Below, in pieces: positions 37,327 through 45,674 of a stretch of 64,000 nt of DNA; positions within the stretch are counted from its first letter, which is position 1, and each line of letters begins with the position of its first letter. The DNA lies in contig JACJYB010000002.1 of assembly GCA_020636355.1 (NCBI GenBank), positions 62,001-126,000 on the forward strand, read 5' to 3'. This DNA comes from Lewinellaceae bacterium (GTDB taxonomy: Bacteria; Bacteroidota; Bacteroidia; Chitinophagales; Saprospiraceae). The notes beneath the pieces were generated by a model. That model was not told where the DNA came from and did no database searches. It worked only from the letters and a program-made list of their open reading frames with translations. The translations under genes were made by a program, and so were the position numbers.

Positions 37327-38334
37327 CTAAAATAATGGACACACTTTGTACTTACTGAGCGGCTTGACCTTCGTAATGATGTAGGATAGCGTCAATTCCG
37401 GCCCACCATTGTTGTTGGTTGCAACTTTGAATGGTGATGTATTGATATCATGGCTATATCCAACGGTTAATGCCCGCCAATGCAACAGCACCATCGGGAC
37501 TATGGCATCATTCAGGCGGTAATGCACTCCAAGTTCCAATCCAAATTCCTTACCGCGATTTTGATTGATGTAGAACAATCCTCCCAGGCCGAGGACAGTC
37601 TCCTGATAGGGACTTTGATTTTGATACAATGCCCGTGCCATCAGATCGAAATGGTCGCCCACCTGAAACTGAGCGAGGGCATGGATACCAAGTCGGATTG
37701 GCAACCGGATATCATCCTCGTCGTAGAATGGGTGTTTCGGTTTGTTGATATGGAATACACCCAGACCTAAGTCAAGCTTGGTCCGGCTTGTTTTTTGCCA
37801 CCGGTAGTTACCTCCCAGCGACACATCAAAAATTGTTACCCCGGTACGGTCAAAAAATTCGTTGATCGGCAAACTTGGATCAAACTGGCCGCCTGTGTAC
37901 TGCGCATCGAAAGTTAAATTGGTCAGTGAAAACCGGCGGTCTGCTATTCCAAGCATGGCTCCAAGCGTTATAAAATTATTGGCCGCCACTTCCATGGAGT
38001 AAGATCCTCCAAGTCCGATCTGGGCAAATCTTAACTGAGAGTCACCAGCCTGGTCGTAATTCAACAAGACCCCTCCACTGAAAAAGTTATTGGAATTCGG
38101 TCGCAGGAACTTCATGTCCGCAGCTGCGGAGACTGTCGTATAATCTACCGGCACTGAAGGCCATTGATTGCGATAGTGACCGGTAAAACGAACATCGCCA
38201 TTGAAGATTCCTGTCAATGCCGGATTGATGTTCATCTGTGAATTGAAGAACTGGGAATAATGCAAGTCCTGCCCATTTACGCCATGAACCGTCAGGAAGA
38301 GGAGTGCACCTAAAAGGTATATGTTCAGTCTCAA
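37327..38334 (-). CDS. PorP/SprF-family type IX secretion membrane protein
   Basis: 335 residues, signal peptide ending GVNGQ, then the family start QDLHYSQFFNSQMNINPALTG and RFTGHYRNQWPSV, and a barrel with YSMEVAANNFITLGAMLGI-type strands. SprF of Flavobacterium is needed for export of the type B cargo SprB; this copy sits upstream of a type B cargo and fits that pairing. The only in-frame start is a TTG at 38334, because the nearest upstream ATG is out of frame and a TAA follows in this frame. Exact symbol left open, as PorP and SprF cannot be told apart here. Confidence 0.93.
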   Translation of the reverse strand: MRLNIYLLGALLFLTVHGVNGQDLHYSQFFNSQMNINPALTGIFNGDVRFTGHYRNQWPSVPVDYTTVSAAADMKFLRPNSNNFFSGGVLLNYDQAGDSQLRFAQIGLGGSYSMEVAANNFITLGAMLGIADRRFSLTNLTFDAQYTGGQFDPSLPINEFFDRTGVTIFDVSLGGNYRWQKTSRTKLDLGLGVFHINKPKHPFYDEDDIRLPIRLGIHALAQFQVGDHFDLMARALYQNQSPYQETVLGLGGLFYINQNRGKEFGLELGVHYRLNDAIVPMVLLHWRALTVGYSHDINTSPFKVATNNNGGPELTLSYIITKVKPLSKYKVCPLF

Positions 38335-38497
38335 GGCATGTCGGTTTTAGTTACAGCAATTTATACATGCGTGTTTATGCAAATATCGCATAAATTTTAC
38401 ATATTTATCACCTTGGAATTGATAACCAAAAATCATACTAATTTTTGTTAATTGGTTAGCTGGGAACCAATGGCAAGAATGCGTCACGTATCGCAAG

Positions 38498-39997
38498 ATG
38501 AAGATATTAAATCCTACACAAATACAAAAGGTAGATTTATTTACCATTGAAAACGAACCAATTGCATCGATTGATTTGATGGAAAGGGCTGCGAAAGCCT
38601 GTACAAAACGGATTCTCGAACTCTATCCAGACCGGGATACCCCTATTTGCATAGGTGTAGGGCCCGGCAATAATGGAGGTGACGGCTTGGCCATCGCCCG
38701 ACTTCTTTATCAGGAAGGGTACCTCATACAGGTTTGTATACTTTCCCCGGGCGCAGCTCCAAGCCAGGACTTCAAAACCAACTTCGGCAAGCTGGAATCC
38801 CTGCGAATGCTGAACCTGATCGAATTGAACGAAGTATCCGATTTACCCAGCCTGTCATCAGGCACCATATTTATCGACGCGTTTTTTGGCTCAGGATTAA
38901 ATCGCCCTCTGCATGGTTTGGCCGCTCAGGTAGTCGAAACGATCAACAAACTACCTGTCCGACGGATAAGCATCGACATTCCTTCAGGACTATTTGCCGA
39001 CCGCCACACCACCGGCCCTTCAATACAGGCCGATATAACGCTTACACTTCAGGTACCCAAATTAGCCTTCTTTATTGCAGAAAATAATTTATCCGTCGGT
39101 CAGTGGGAGATTATTCCCATCGGACTGTCCGAACAAGCCATCCAGGAAGCACAGACCCAATATTTCACCATCGAAGAATCGATGATTCGTTCACGCTTTC
39201 GCAAACGGCATAAATATGACCACAAAGGAACATTTGGTCACATTTTACTGGTCAGTGGCAGTTACGGTAAAATGGGTGCCGCCTTACTCGCCGGTGAAGC
39301 AGCGCTTCGAACAGGCGCGGGTCTGCTGACGCTTCATGTGCCGGAATGTGGTTATCTGATTGCTCAGACACACTTGCCCGAAGCCATGGTCCAGGTGGAT
39401 CCACACCGGTCTGTTACCACAGCCTTACCTGCAGGAGGTCCCTATCAATGCATTGCCATCGGTCCGGGTATTGGGACAAATGAACTGACCGCACAGGGGC
39501 TTCACAGGTTGTTGGAAACCGTAAAGATTCCGATGGTCCTGGATGCCGACGCTCTAAATTTAATCGCACAACATGGCTGGCAGGATCTGATTCCAGCGGG
39601 AACAGTCCTTACCCCACACCCTAAGGAATTTGAAAGGCTTTTTGGAACCTCCGACAATGGATTTTCCCGCCTTGAAATCCTCCGTGAACGAGCCATGAAA
39701 ATGAATTGCTACCTTTTACTTAAGGGAGCCCATACCGCTATTGCTTTTCCGGACGGATCGATCTATTTTAATTGTACCGGAAACCCAGGAATGGCTACGG
39801 CAGGAAGCGGGGATGTCCTGACCGGAATTATTGGCTCTTTAATCGGCCAGGGTTATCCTGCCTCCGATGCCTGCCTGATAGGCGTCTACCTGCATGGGTT
39901 AGCCGGGGATATCGCAGCCGGAAAGTGGAGTCAAGAAGCCATGATCGCCCGGGACATCATATACCATCTTGGAGCTGCTTTCAACTCCTTTGAATGA
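38498..39997 (+). CDS. nnr: Bifunctional NAD(P)H-hydrate epimerase and dehydratase
   Basis: 499 residues, the fusion length. It repairs hydrated NAD(P)H. The N-terminal epimerase domain (1-210) has GVGPGNNGGDGLAIARLL and the active Asp in IFIDAFFGSGLNRPL; the C-terminal ADP-dependent dehydratase (about 230-499) has KGTFGHILLVSGSYGKMGAA, LDADALNLIA, LTPHPKEFERL and GNPGMATAGSGDVLTGI. A small inverted repeat (ATTGGTT...AACCAAT) sits 27-47 bases before the ATG. The next gene overlaps its end by 4 bases (ATGA). Confidence 0.96.
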   Translation: MKILNPTQIQKVDLFTIENEPIASIDLMERAAKACTKRILELYPDRDTPICIGVGPGNNGGDGLAIARLLYQEGYLIQVCILSPGAAPSQDFKTNFGKLESLRMLNLIELNEVSDLPSLSSGTIFIDAFFGSGLNRPLHGLAAQVVETINKLPVRRISIDIPSGLFADRHTTGPSIQADITLTLQVPKLAFFIAENNLSVGQWEIIPIGLSEQAIQEAQTQYFTIEESMIRSRFRKRHKYDHKGTFGHILLVSGSYGKMGAALLAGEAALRTGAGLLTLHVPECGYLIAQTHLPEAMVQVDPHRSVTTALPAGGPYQCIAIGPGIGTNELTAQGLHRLLETVKIPMVLDADALNLIAQHGWQDLIPAGTVLTPHPKEFERLFGTSDNGFSRLEILRERAMKMNCYLLLKGAHTAIAFPDGSIYFNCTGNPGMATAGSGDVLTGIIGSLIGQGYPASDACLIGVYLHGLAGDIAAGKWSQEAMIARDIIYHLGAAFNSFE

Positions 39998-40707
39998 ATA
40001 AGCCATGCGCCGTTGTGCTCACCGGAGCCGGGATAAGTGCGGAAAGCGGGTTGCAGACTTTTCGCGATGCAGGTGGCTTGTGGGAGGGTTACTCCATCTA
40101 TGAAGTAGCCACACCGGAGGCATGGGAACGTCAACCACAAGTCGTACTTGACTTCTACAATTGGAGACGCGAACAATTGCTTGCCGTCCAGCCAAATAAA
40201 GCTCATCAATTGGTGATGCAGCTTGAAACGGTTTACGATGTTCAAATCATCACCCAAAACGTAGACGATCTCCATGAGCGCGCTGGCTCCAGGTCGGTCC
40301 TCCATTTGCATGGCGCCTTGCGTCAGGTACGGTGTACCAAACCCGGGCATTCTGAGATCATTCCCTGGGACGGGCCCTTGACGCTTCTTGACACCTGCTC
40401 AGCAGGCCATCCGCTTCGCCCCCATATCGTTTGGTTTGGAGAGGAGGTGCCGGCTATGACGCATGCCATCAGCAAAATGCCCGAGGCTGATTTGCTTATT
40501 ATTATCGGTACCTCCCTTCAGGTATATCCGGCCGCCGGTCTGACAGGATATGTGCGGCCTGATTGCAGGATCTATTACATCGATCCAAATCCCGCTGATA
40601 GTTATGAACTCCGCCACCTGAATCCTACAATTATCCAATCCACCGCAGTTGCCGGGATGGAGACACTGTACCAGCTGCTGAATTTGCCTAAACCGGATAG
40701 CAGGTAA
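39994..40707 (+). CDS. cobB: NAD-dependent protein deacylase, sirtuin
   Basis: 237 residues. Binding-site motifs GAGISAESGLQTFRD (11-25), TQNVDDLHERAG (88-99) and catalytic His106 in LHLHGAL. Tyr55 and Arg58 in FYNWRREQ match the SIRT5/CobB desuccinylase-demalonylase pair Y-x-x-R. The structural zinc site is incomplete: only Cys114 and Cys135 remain of the usual four. A fold without zinc, or with other contacts, is likely. Overlaps nnr by 4 bases (ATGA), so the two are co-translated and both touch NAD metabolism. Confidence 0.93.
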   Translation: MNKPCAVVLTGAGISAESGLQTFRDAGGLWEGYSIYEVATPEAWERQPQVVLDFYNWRREQLLAVQPNKAHQLVMQLETVYDVQIITQNVDDLHERAGSRSVLHLHGALRQVRCTKPGHSEIIPWDGPLTLLDTCSAGHPLRPHIVWFGEEVPAMTHAISKMPEADLLIIIGTSLQVYPAAGLTGYVRPDCRIYYIDPNPADSYELRHLNPTIIQSTAVAGMETLYQLLNLPKPDSR

Positions 40708-40719
40708 TTAAGGGAGGAA

Positions 40720-41667
40720 TTAAAACAGACGTTTTCGTCGAAAAATGCCGACCAGCAAGAAACTGACCACCACCGAAAAAATTACGATCCAATAAAAAGA
40801 TCGCTCACTCCGCTGAAAGGGAACAGGTACGTTCATACCATAAAAACTGGCGACCAGGGTCGGTACCATTAAGACCACAGTAACAATAGTCAGTCGCTGT
40901 ATGAATACGTTCAGATTGTTGGACACAATGGAGGCATAGGCTTCCATGGTCCCATTCAGAATGTTGGTGTAGACATTTGCCATCTCAAGAGCCTGACCAT
41001 TATCGATGATAATATCCTCGAAAAGGTCTGATTTATCTTCATCATCACTGATCTTGAGGAAGTCGGAACGTTTCATTTTCATCTTAAGCAACTCATTGGC
41101 AGACAGAGTATTTACGAAAAAAACCAGACTTTTTTCGATCCGGAGCAATTGCTTCAACTCCTCATTCCGGCTGGAATTGTAAAGCTCTTTTTCGATGAGG
41201 TTCCGTTTCAGGTTCAGTTTTTTCAGACAACTGAGAAAATACAATACATTTTGCTCGAAGATCTGCAGAACGAATAAGCTGAAGTCGCTGGGATCAAAGT
41301 TCCGGACTTTGCCTTCAAAGAAACGGTTGAGGACCGGATTGTCACGACCACTGATGGTCACGATGTAGTCTTTAAAAAGTAATATACCGATAGGAATCGT
41401 TACATAAATTGCTTCATTCTCCTGGTCAACCTCATTGAGTATGGGCGTATTGACCAGGATGAAACCTAAATCCTCATCCCGTTCATAACGAGACCTTTCA
41501 TCGATATCAAGTGAGTCGATGAGGTAGTCAATGGCAAAATTGAATTGATTGGCGAGGGACTCGAGTTCTTCTTGCTCAATAGGTGGATCGATGTTGATCC
41601 AACATCCAGGCTGTAAAGCCTCCAACGCAGTCAAGCGACCTTGTTCTAATGCATAATAACGGATCAT
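40720..41667 (-). CDS. corA: CorA-type magnesium/metal ion channel
   Basis: 315 residues. A cytoplasmic funnel with long helices (NRFFEGKVRNFDPSDFSLFVLQIF in two parts, RIEKSLVFFVNTLSANELL) and a C-terminal pair of membrane helices with the selectivity motif FYGMNVP (GMN). It moves Mg2+, Co2+ or Ni2+. It has its own promoter at 41719-41749 and no terminator-separated partner; the converging sirtuin gene ends 12 bases away. Confidence 0.92.
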   Translation of the reverse strand: MIRYYALEQGRLTALEALQPGCWINIDPPIEQEELESLANQFNFAIDYLIDSLDIDERSRYERDEDLGFILVNTPILNEVDQENEAIYVTIPIGILLFKDYIVTISGRDNPVLNRFFEGKVRNFDPSDFSLFVLQIFEQNVLYFLSCLKKLNLKRNLIEKELYNSSRNEELKQLLRIEKSLVFFVNTLSANELLKMKMKRSDFLKISDDEDKSDLFEDIIIDNGQALEMANVYTNILNGTMEAYASIVSNNLNVFIQRLTIVTVVLMVPTLVASFYGMNVPVPFQRSERSFYWIVIFSVVVSFLLVGIFRRKRLF

Positions 41668-41718
41668 AACTATCGGTAGAAGAAATCATTAAGCGTTCGT
41701 GCTTTGAATCAACAGCTG

Positions 41719-41749
41719 CAAACTTAAGACATATGTGGGAGAGCGCAAA
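41719..41749 (-). promoter_or_regulatory. Promoter of corA
   Basis: Canonical Bacteroidota promoter on the minus strand: TTTG (41746-41749), 19-base spacer, exact TAAGTTTG (41719-41726). The leader is about 48 bases. This is the best match to the consensus seen in the window. Confidence 0.85.
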
Positions 41750-41766
41750 AATAAAGTCTTCTGAAA

Positions 41767-42420
41767 TCAGAAAAACTGGTCAAGGATTGCTTTAGCCCGG
41801 GTATCATCCGGGCATTCCTGCAAATGCATCAGGAGATCAGCTCCAAGCGAAGCCATCTGTTCAAAATTAAAGTCAGCCCAAATCCTCACCGTCTCCCAGC
41901 GATCCAGAAGCTCGCTCAACAGTCCATATTCGTAGGCAGGAACCATGCGTTGAGCTCGCAGCGCATGATGGATGTATATCGACCCCACGTGATCAAACTG
42001 CCAGATGTGTATCATTTCGTGCAGGAAAGTTTCTCTGTCCAGGTCGCCCCAATAGTTGATCGTATGAAAACTAACGTAAGCACGGACTCGCGGGTTGGGT
42101 TTAATTTTCGGATTAGGGTGCAGCCGAATGGCGTCCATGCTAATGCCACCCGGAAAAGGTATCCGGTATCGGATTCCATCGTTCTCCCTAAGTGGTTTTA
42201 CTGGCAATAAAATCCGCTCTAATCCCAGGTATAGTTCCGGCAGACATCCAACATCCGCCAATAAAAGAGCCAGATCTACCATCCAATATCCCAGACCATG
42301 TAAAATGGTTGCATTGCTACGGTACAGGAAAAAATGTCGAAACCCTCCGGCAGGGTACGTGAAGAGGCGTTGCCATCGCCGGCCATACCGGACGATCCAG
42401 GTTGTATTCAGGAGTTTCAC
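41767..42420 (-). CDS. Putative HExxH metallopeptidase-like protein
   Basis: 217 residues starting at GTG 42420. No ATG comes before residue 47, so the GTG that directly follows the upstream stop codon is the only workable start. No signal peptide. FLHEMIHIWQFDH carries H134-E135-x2-H138, the zinc motif of gluzincin-type peptidases, and the flanking helices (LDRETFLHEM, SIYIHHALRAQRM) are consistent; a third ligand (Glu in LSELLDRWE) is a guess. Substrate is unknown. It immediately follows the permease gene in the same frame, so they are co-translated. Confidence 0.6.
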   Translation of the reverse strand: MKLLNTTWIVRYGRRWQRLFTYPAGGFRHFFLYRSNATILHGLGYWMVDLALLLADVGCLPELYLGLERILLPVKPLRENDGIRYRIPFPGGISMDAIRLHPNPKIKPNPRVRAYVSFHTINYWGDLDRETFLHEMIHIWQFDHVGSIYIHHALRAQRMVPAYEYGLLSELLDRWETVRIWADFNFEQMASLGADLLMHLQECPDDTRAKAILDQFF

Positions 42421-43695
42421 TTAATTAAACCGAATGCTTTTAACCGGTGACAGCTTTGAAATGTAGTATGTGGGAATCAGTAATGACAACACCGTAACAA
42501 GGAAGAACAGGAGGTTTACAAACAATAACAACCGGAAGTCCAGATGCACTGGTGCGTAAGAAATGTAATAATCAGCCTCGTTTAAGCGAATCAATTTGAA
42601 TTTTTGCTGAATTAAGCAGATGCTTAGACCTAAAAAGTTACCGACCGCCATACCCCACAGGATCAGTTTGGCGGTGTGGTAGATAAAAATATTTCTGGTC
42701 TGCCAATCCCTGCTCCCCATGGCTTTCAAAATGCCAATCATCGACGTACGCTCAAGAATCATAATTAAAACGATCGAGATCATGTTGATTACAGCTACCG
42801 TAAGTAAGAGGATCAAAATAACGTACTCATTGGTATCCTGCAGCTCAAGCCAATCGAAGATGTTGGAGAATTTGTCCCGCAGGGATTCTGAATAAAGTTC
42901 GGTAGGCAAAACATCGATGTAAATGTAATTGTCAAAATAATCGATGTCATCAATGTGATCCAGAAAAACTTCAAAGCCACTGACCTGGTCGGATTGCCAT
43001 CCGAGTAATTCCTGAGCAACTTTAAGGTGAATAAATGCCATCTGCTGGTCGTATTCCTCCAGGCCTGTATTGTAAATTCCACCGACCGTAAATGCACGCC
43101 GTATGCCTTGATTGTTTTTCACAAAATGCATGATGATCCGGTCTCCGATCCCAATCTCCATACGGTCCGCAGTGGTTCTTGAAATGAGGATTTTACGGTT
43201 CTCCAGAGAGTCGTTCATAAAGCTCAAATCGCCTTCCACCAGGAAGGACTGCATCTTCTGCCAATTGTACGTGCTATCGACTCCTTTCAATATCAATCCT
43301 TCGAATGAAGTTTTCGTTTCCATGATGCCGGCGATCAAAACGTACGGGTAGATGCCCTGTACACCTCCTTGGGTGTAACCTGTAATCCGATCCTGGTCAT
43401 CCCGGATTGCCAGTTTACCAATGGTATCCAGAGAAGGGTAAAAATCCTGATTAAGGGAAATGGGCTTCGCTTCAAACATGGAGTTCATCGAAGGGCTGGT
43501 AATGTGGATATGGCCCCAAAACCCAAATACTTTGTCACTGATCTCGGCCTTAAAACCCTTGATGATGGCAGATGCTACAATAATAACCGCCAGGCTTAAA
43601 GCCAAGGTTGTTATCCCCAGGCGCACAATGATGTTCTGGAACGAATTCGCACTGTGCAGGGACAGCCGCTGCGCGATGTAACGCGAAAAATTCAT
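42421..43695 (-). CDS. LolC/LolE/FtsX-type ABC permease
   Basis: 424 residues. The opening ARYIAQRLSLHSANSFQNIIVRLG-type sequence and FtsX core with four membrane helices (LGITTLALSLAVIIVASAI near the N-terminus; VILILLLTVAVINMISIVLIM, LILWGMAVGNFLGL, LLFVNLLFFLVTVLSLLI), separated by a 240-residue periplasmic domain. End SPVKSIRFN. These permeases release lipoproteins from the inner membrane with a LolD ATPase, or do other envelope work. No ATPase gene is adjacent. Next gene abuts its stop. Confidence 0.85.
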   Translation of the reverse strand: MNFSRYIAQRLSLHSANSFQNIIVRLGITTLALSLAVIIVASAIIKGFKAEISDKVFGFWGHIHITSPSMNSMFEAKPISLNQDFYPSLDTIGKLAIRDDQDRITGYTQGGVQGIYPYVLIAGIMETKTSFEGLILKGVDSTYNWQKMQSFLVEGDLSFMNDSLENRKILISRTTADRMEIGIGDRIIMHFVKNNQGIRRAFTVGGIYNTGLEEYDQQMAFIHLKVAQELLGWQSDQVSGFEVFLDHIDDIDYFDNYIYIDVLPTELYSESLRDKFSNIFDWLELQDTNEYVILILLLTVAVINMISIVLIMILERTSMIGILKAMGSRDWQTRNIFIYHTAKLILWGMAVGNFLGLSICLIQQKFKLIRLNEADYYISYAPVHLDFRLLLFVNLLFFLVTVLSLLIPTYYISKLSPVKSIRFN

Positions 43696-43761
43696 ACCTC
43701 AAAGAACGGCATTTTTTTCACATTCAACCGTTGCATTAATACGGTAAAGTGCATCATCAGA

Positions 43762-43793
43762 TTGCTGGTTTCAAAGGAAGAATGATATTTTTG
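43762..43793 (+). promoter_or_regulatory. Promoter of tyrS
   Basis: TTG (43762-43764), 21-base spacer, exact TATTTTTG (43786-43793). The start codon lies 15 bases after the -7 element, so the leader is very short. Confidence 0.75.
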
Positions 43794-43807
43794 CACCTTA
43801 ATAAAAA

Positions 43808-45079
43808 ATGCCAGTGATGAATTTTCTGGAAGAACTGCAGTGGAGGGGTATGCTCCAGGACATGACCCCTGGCCTGGAAGAGGTCCTAAAAAACAAAACA
43901 ACCGCTTACATCGGTTTTGACCCTACCGCTCCTTCGCTGACGATTGGGAATTATGTTCAGGTGATGATTCTGAAATTATTCCAGCAATCCGGCCATCAAC
44001 CCATCGTATTAATGGGAGGTGCTACCGGAAGAATCGGGGACCCGAGCGGCAAGGATAAAGAACGCGAGTTAAAAAGCACGGAAGAGCTGGATCGCAACCT
44101 TGCATTTCAAAAAGAACAGTTCAGGCAGATGCTGGATTTTACATCGAATTCAAACCCGGCCGAATTTGTAAACAATCTTGACTTTTACCAGTCAATGAAT
44201 GTGCTTGATTTTCTTAGAAATGTGGGAAAACACCTCACCATCAACTACATGCTGGCGAAGGATTCTGTTAAAAACCGACTGGAAACCGGTATGTCATTCA
44301 CGGAATTCAGTTATCAATTACTGCAGGCCTATGATTTCCTGTGTCTTTACGAGCAAAATGCCTGCCTCCTCCAAATGGGTGGGTCCGACCAATGGGGTAA
44401 CATCACCAGCGGGACAGAATTCATCCGTCGAATGGCCGATGGAAAAGCTTATGCATTAACCACTCCCCTGCTGACCAAAGCAGATGGTAAGAAGTTCGGC
44501 AAGTCCGAAGCCGGGAATATCTGGCTTGATCCCAGTTTGACTTCACCCTATAAGTTTTACCAATTCTGGGTCAATGCCGATGACCGTGATTTGCCTAAAT
44601 TCTATCGGTATTTCACACTGAAATCCAAAGAAGAAGTAGAAAGGCTGGAAAGCGATTTTGCCCATAATCCCAATGAACTAAAGCGGCTGCTTGCGGAAGA
44701 ACTCACGATCCGGATTCATGGACAGGAGAATTATGAAGCTGCAGTAACTGTATCGGAAATTTTATTTAACAATCGCTTGGATCTGGCTTATCTGGAATCC
44801 ATGTCACCGGCCAAATGGGAAAAGATAGTGACGGAGATCCCATCTAAAGTGCTGGAAACACCGCGTACTGACGTCAGTGTCATTGAGTTTCTTACGGATG
44901 TGACCGGATTAATGCCTTCAAAAAGCGATGTACGTCGTGCTATTCAAGGTAACGCATTGGCCATCAACAAATTAAAGGTGAACTCCATTGACGCTGAAAT
45001 TACTGCAGAACATTGGCTTCATGGTCATTACATGCTCATTGAAAACGGGAAAAAGACCAAATTTGCGCTGAAAGGTTAA
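43808..45079 (+). CDS. tyrS: Tyrosyl-tRNA synthetase, class I
   Basis: 423 residues, the bacterial length. It charges tRNA-Tyr. Rossmann fold with DPTAPSLTIGNYV (39-51), in which the HIGH motif reads T-I-G-N at 45-48, MGGATGRIGDPSGKDKERE, QMGGSDQWGNITSG and the KMSKS loop as KFGKS (229-233). A C-terminal S4-like RNA-binding domain is at about 350-423 (VRRAIQGNALAINKLKV). Start ATG 43808; an ATG at 43817 is also possible. Confidence 0.95.
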   Translation: MPVMNFLEELQWRGMLQDMTPGLEEVLKNKTTAYIGFDPTAPSLTIGNYVQVMILKLFQQSGHQPIVLMGGATGRIGDPSGKDKERELKSTEELDRNLAFQKEQFRQMLDFTSNSNPAEFVNNLDFYQSMNVLDFLRNVGKHLTINYMLAKDSVKNRLETGMSFTEFSYQLLQAYDFLCLYEQNACLLQMGGSDQWGNITSGTEFIRRMADGKAYALTTPLLTKADGKKFGKSEAGNIWLDPSLTSPYKFYQFWVNADDRDLPKFYRYFTLKSKEEVERLESDFAHNPNELKRLLAEELTIRIHGQENYEAAVTVSEILFNNRLDLAYLESMSPAKWEKIVTEIPSKVLETPRTDVSVIEFLTDVTGLMPSKSDVRRAIQGNALAINKLKVNSIDAEITAEHWLHGHYMLIENGKKTKFALKG

Positions 45080-45348
45080 TTTTTTACATTTTTTCCCGCT
45101 TCAAAACAATAAAGGACCTTTTTTCCCATTTAATAGATAACATCCTTCCTTTTATAATTCCCGTGAAGCATTCCCTTTAGAGGTATTTACATACCTTATT
45201 TCCAATTTGACCAATTTCAAATCCTGTGTCAAATGTGATGCAGAATATCTTTATATAGCTGGCAAAGTACATCGAATACTTTCCTTTCATGGTCTTGACA
45301 ATACCGAGAATCGATGGAAAACATACTCTTTGGGCGTTAAATTTTTCT

Positions 45349-45387
45349 AAGCCGTGTAGTACGTAGTCCCCCCACTACGTACGGCTT
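45349..45387 (+). repeat. Long hairpin with a C6 loop
   Basis: AAGCCGT + ACGTAGT on the left and ACTACGT + ACGGCTT on the right give 14 pairs, with one 5-base bulge (gtagt) and a loop of six C. Single copy in this window. Function unknown. Confidence 0.7.
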
Positions 45388-45499
45388 GCCTGATGTACAT
45401 ACACAAGGGTATTTTCCCGAGACCGATGGATAATTCGTTGCCTTTCTTGTTACACTGGTTTTTTGTTGTACTTCATTCGTTCCCTTTCCGGTGTACTTT

Positions 45500-45648
45500 G
45501 CAGCTTTTTTTTGATAAAAAACACAGTAGAAAATAATAAGTCATCAAGCATTACGTTTTCTACTCATATAGTCTCGCATTAACTTGCATCTTGGTACATA
45601 TATTGGTTCGTCAACGGCATGATCTTAACCGACATGCCGTTTTTTTTT
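45500..45648 (+). ncRNA. Candidate small RNA
   Basis: A T-rich start, a hairpin (45524-45563) and a strong terminator (45613-45648) make a plausible short transcript of about 150 bases on the plus strand. TACTTTG at 45493-45499 could be its -7 box. Not matched to any RNA family I know, and it could also be the end of the tyrS 3' untranslated region. Confidence 0.35.
45613..45648 (+). terminator. Strong intrinsic terminator
   Basis: AACGGCATG / CATGCCGTT (45613-45621 with 45633-45641), followed by a T-run to 45648; TTGGTT/AACCAA extends the pairing outside. It points rightward, toward the 3' end of smc, and lies 530 bases after tyrS. Confidence 0.9.
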
Positions 45649-45674
45649 AACCAATTCCGACCATCAGGCCTGAA

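Larger units (their letters stand above)
45080..45674. other. 595-base gap with structured elements, no gene
   Basis: No protein gene on either strand. It contains the hairpin at 45349-45387, the stem AGTAGAAAA/TTTTCTACT (45524-45532 with 45555-45563), the terminator at 45613-45648, and a TACTTTG (45493-45499) that is one base short of a -7 box. The last 150 bases are a candidate small RNA gene; see findings. It is not RNase P or tmRNA by eye. Confidence 0.6.

Noticed and set aside
38451..38471. ATTGGTT-AACCAAT inverted repeat before nnr as an operator
   Set aside because: Only seven pairs, AT-rich, no linked regulator and no clear promoter; kept out of the feature list.
45080..45674. RNase P RNA, tmRNA or 6S RNA
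   Set aside because: None of the conserved landmark sequences of these RNAs could be read in the gap on either strand.
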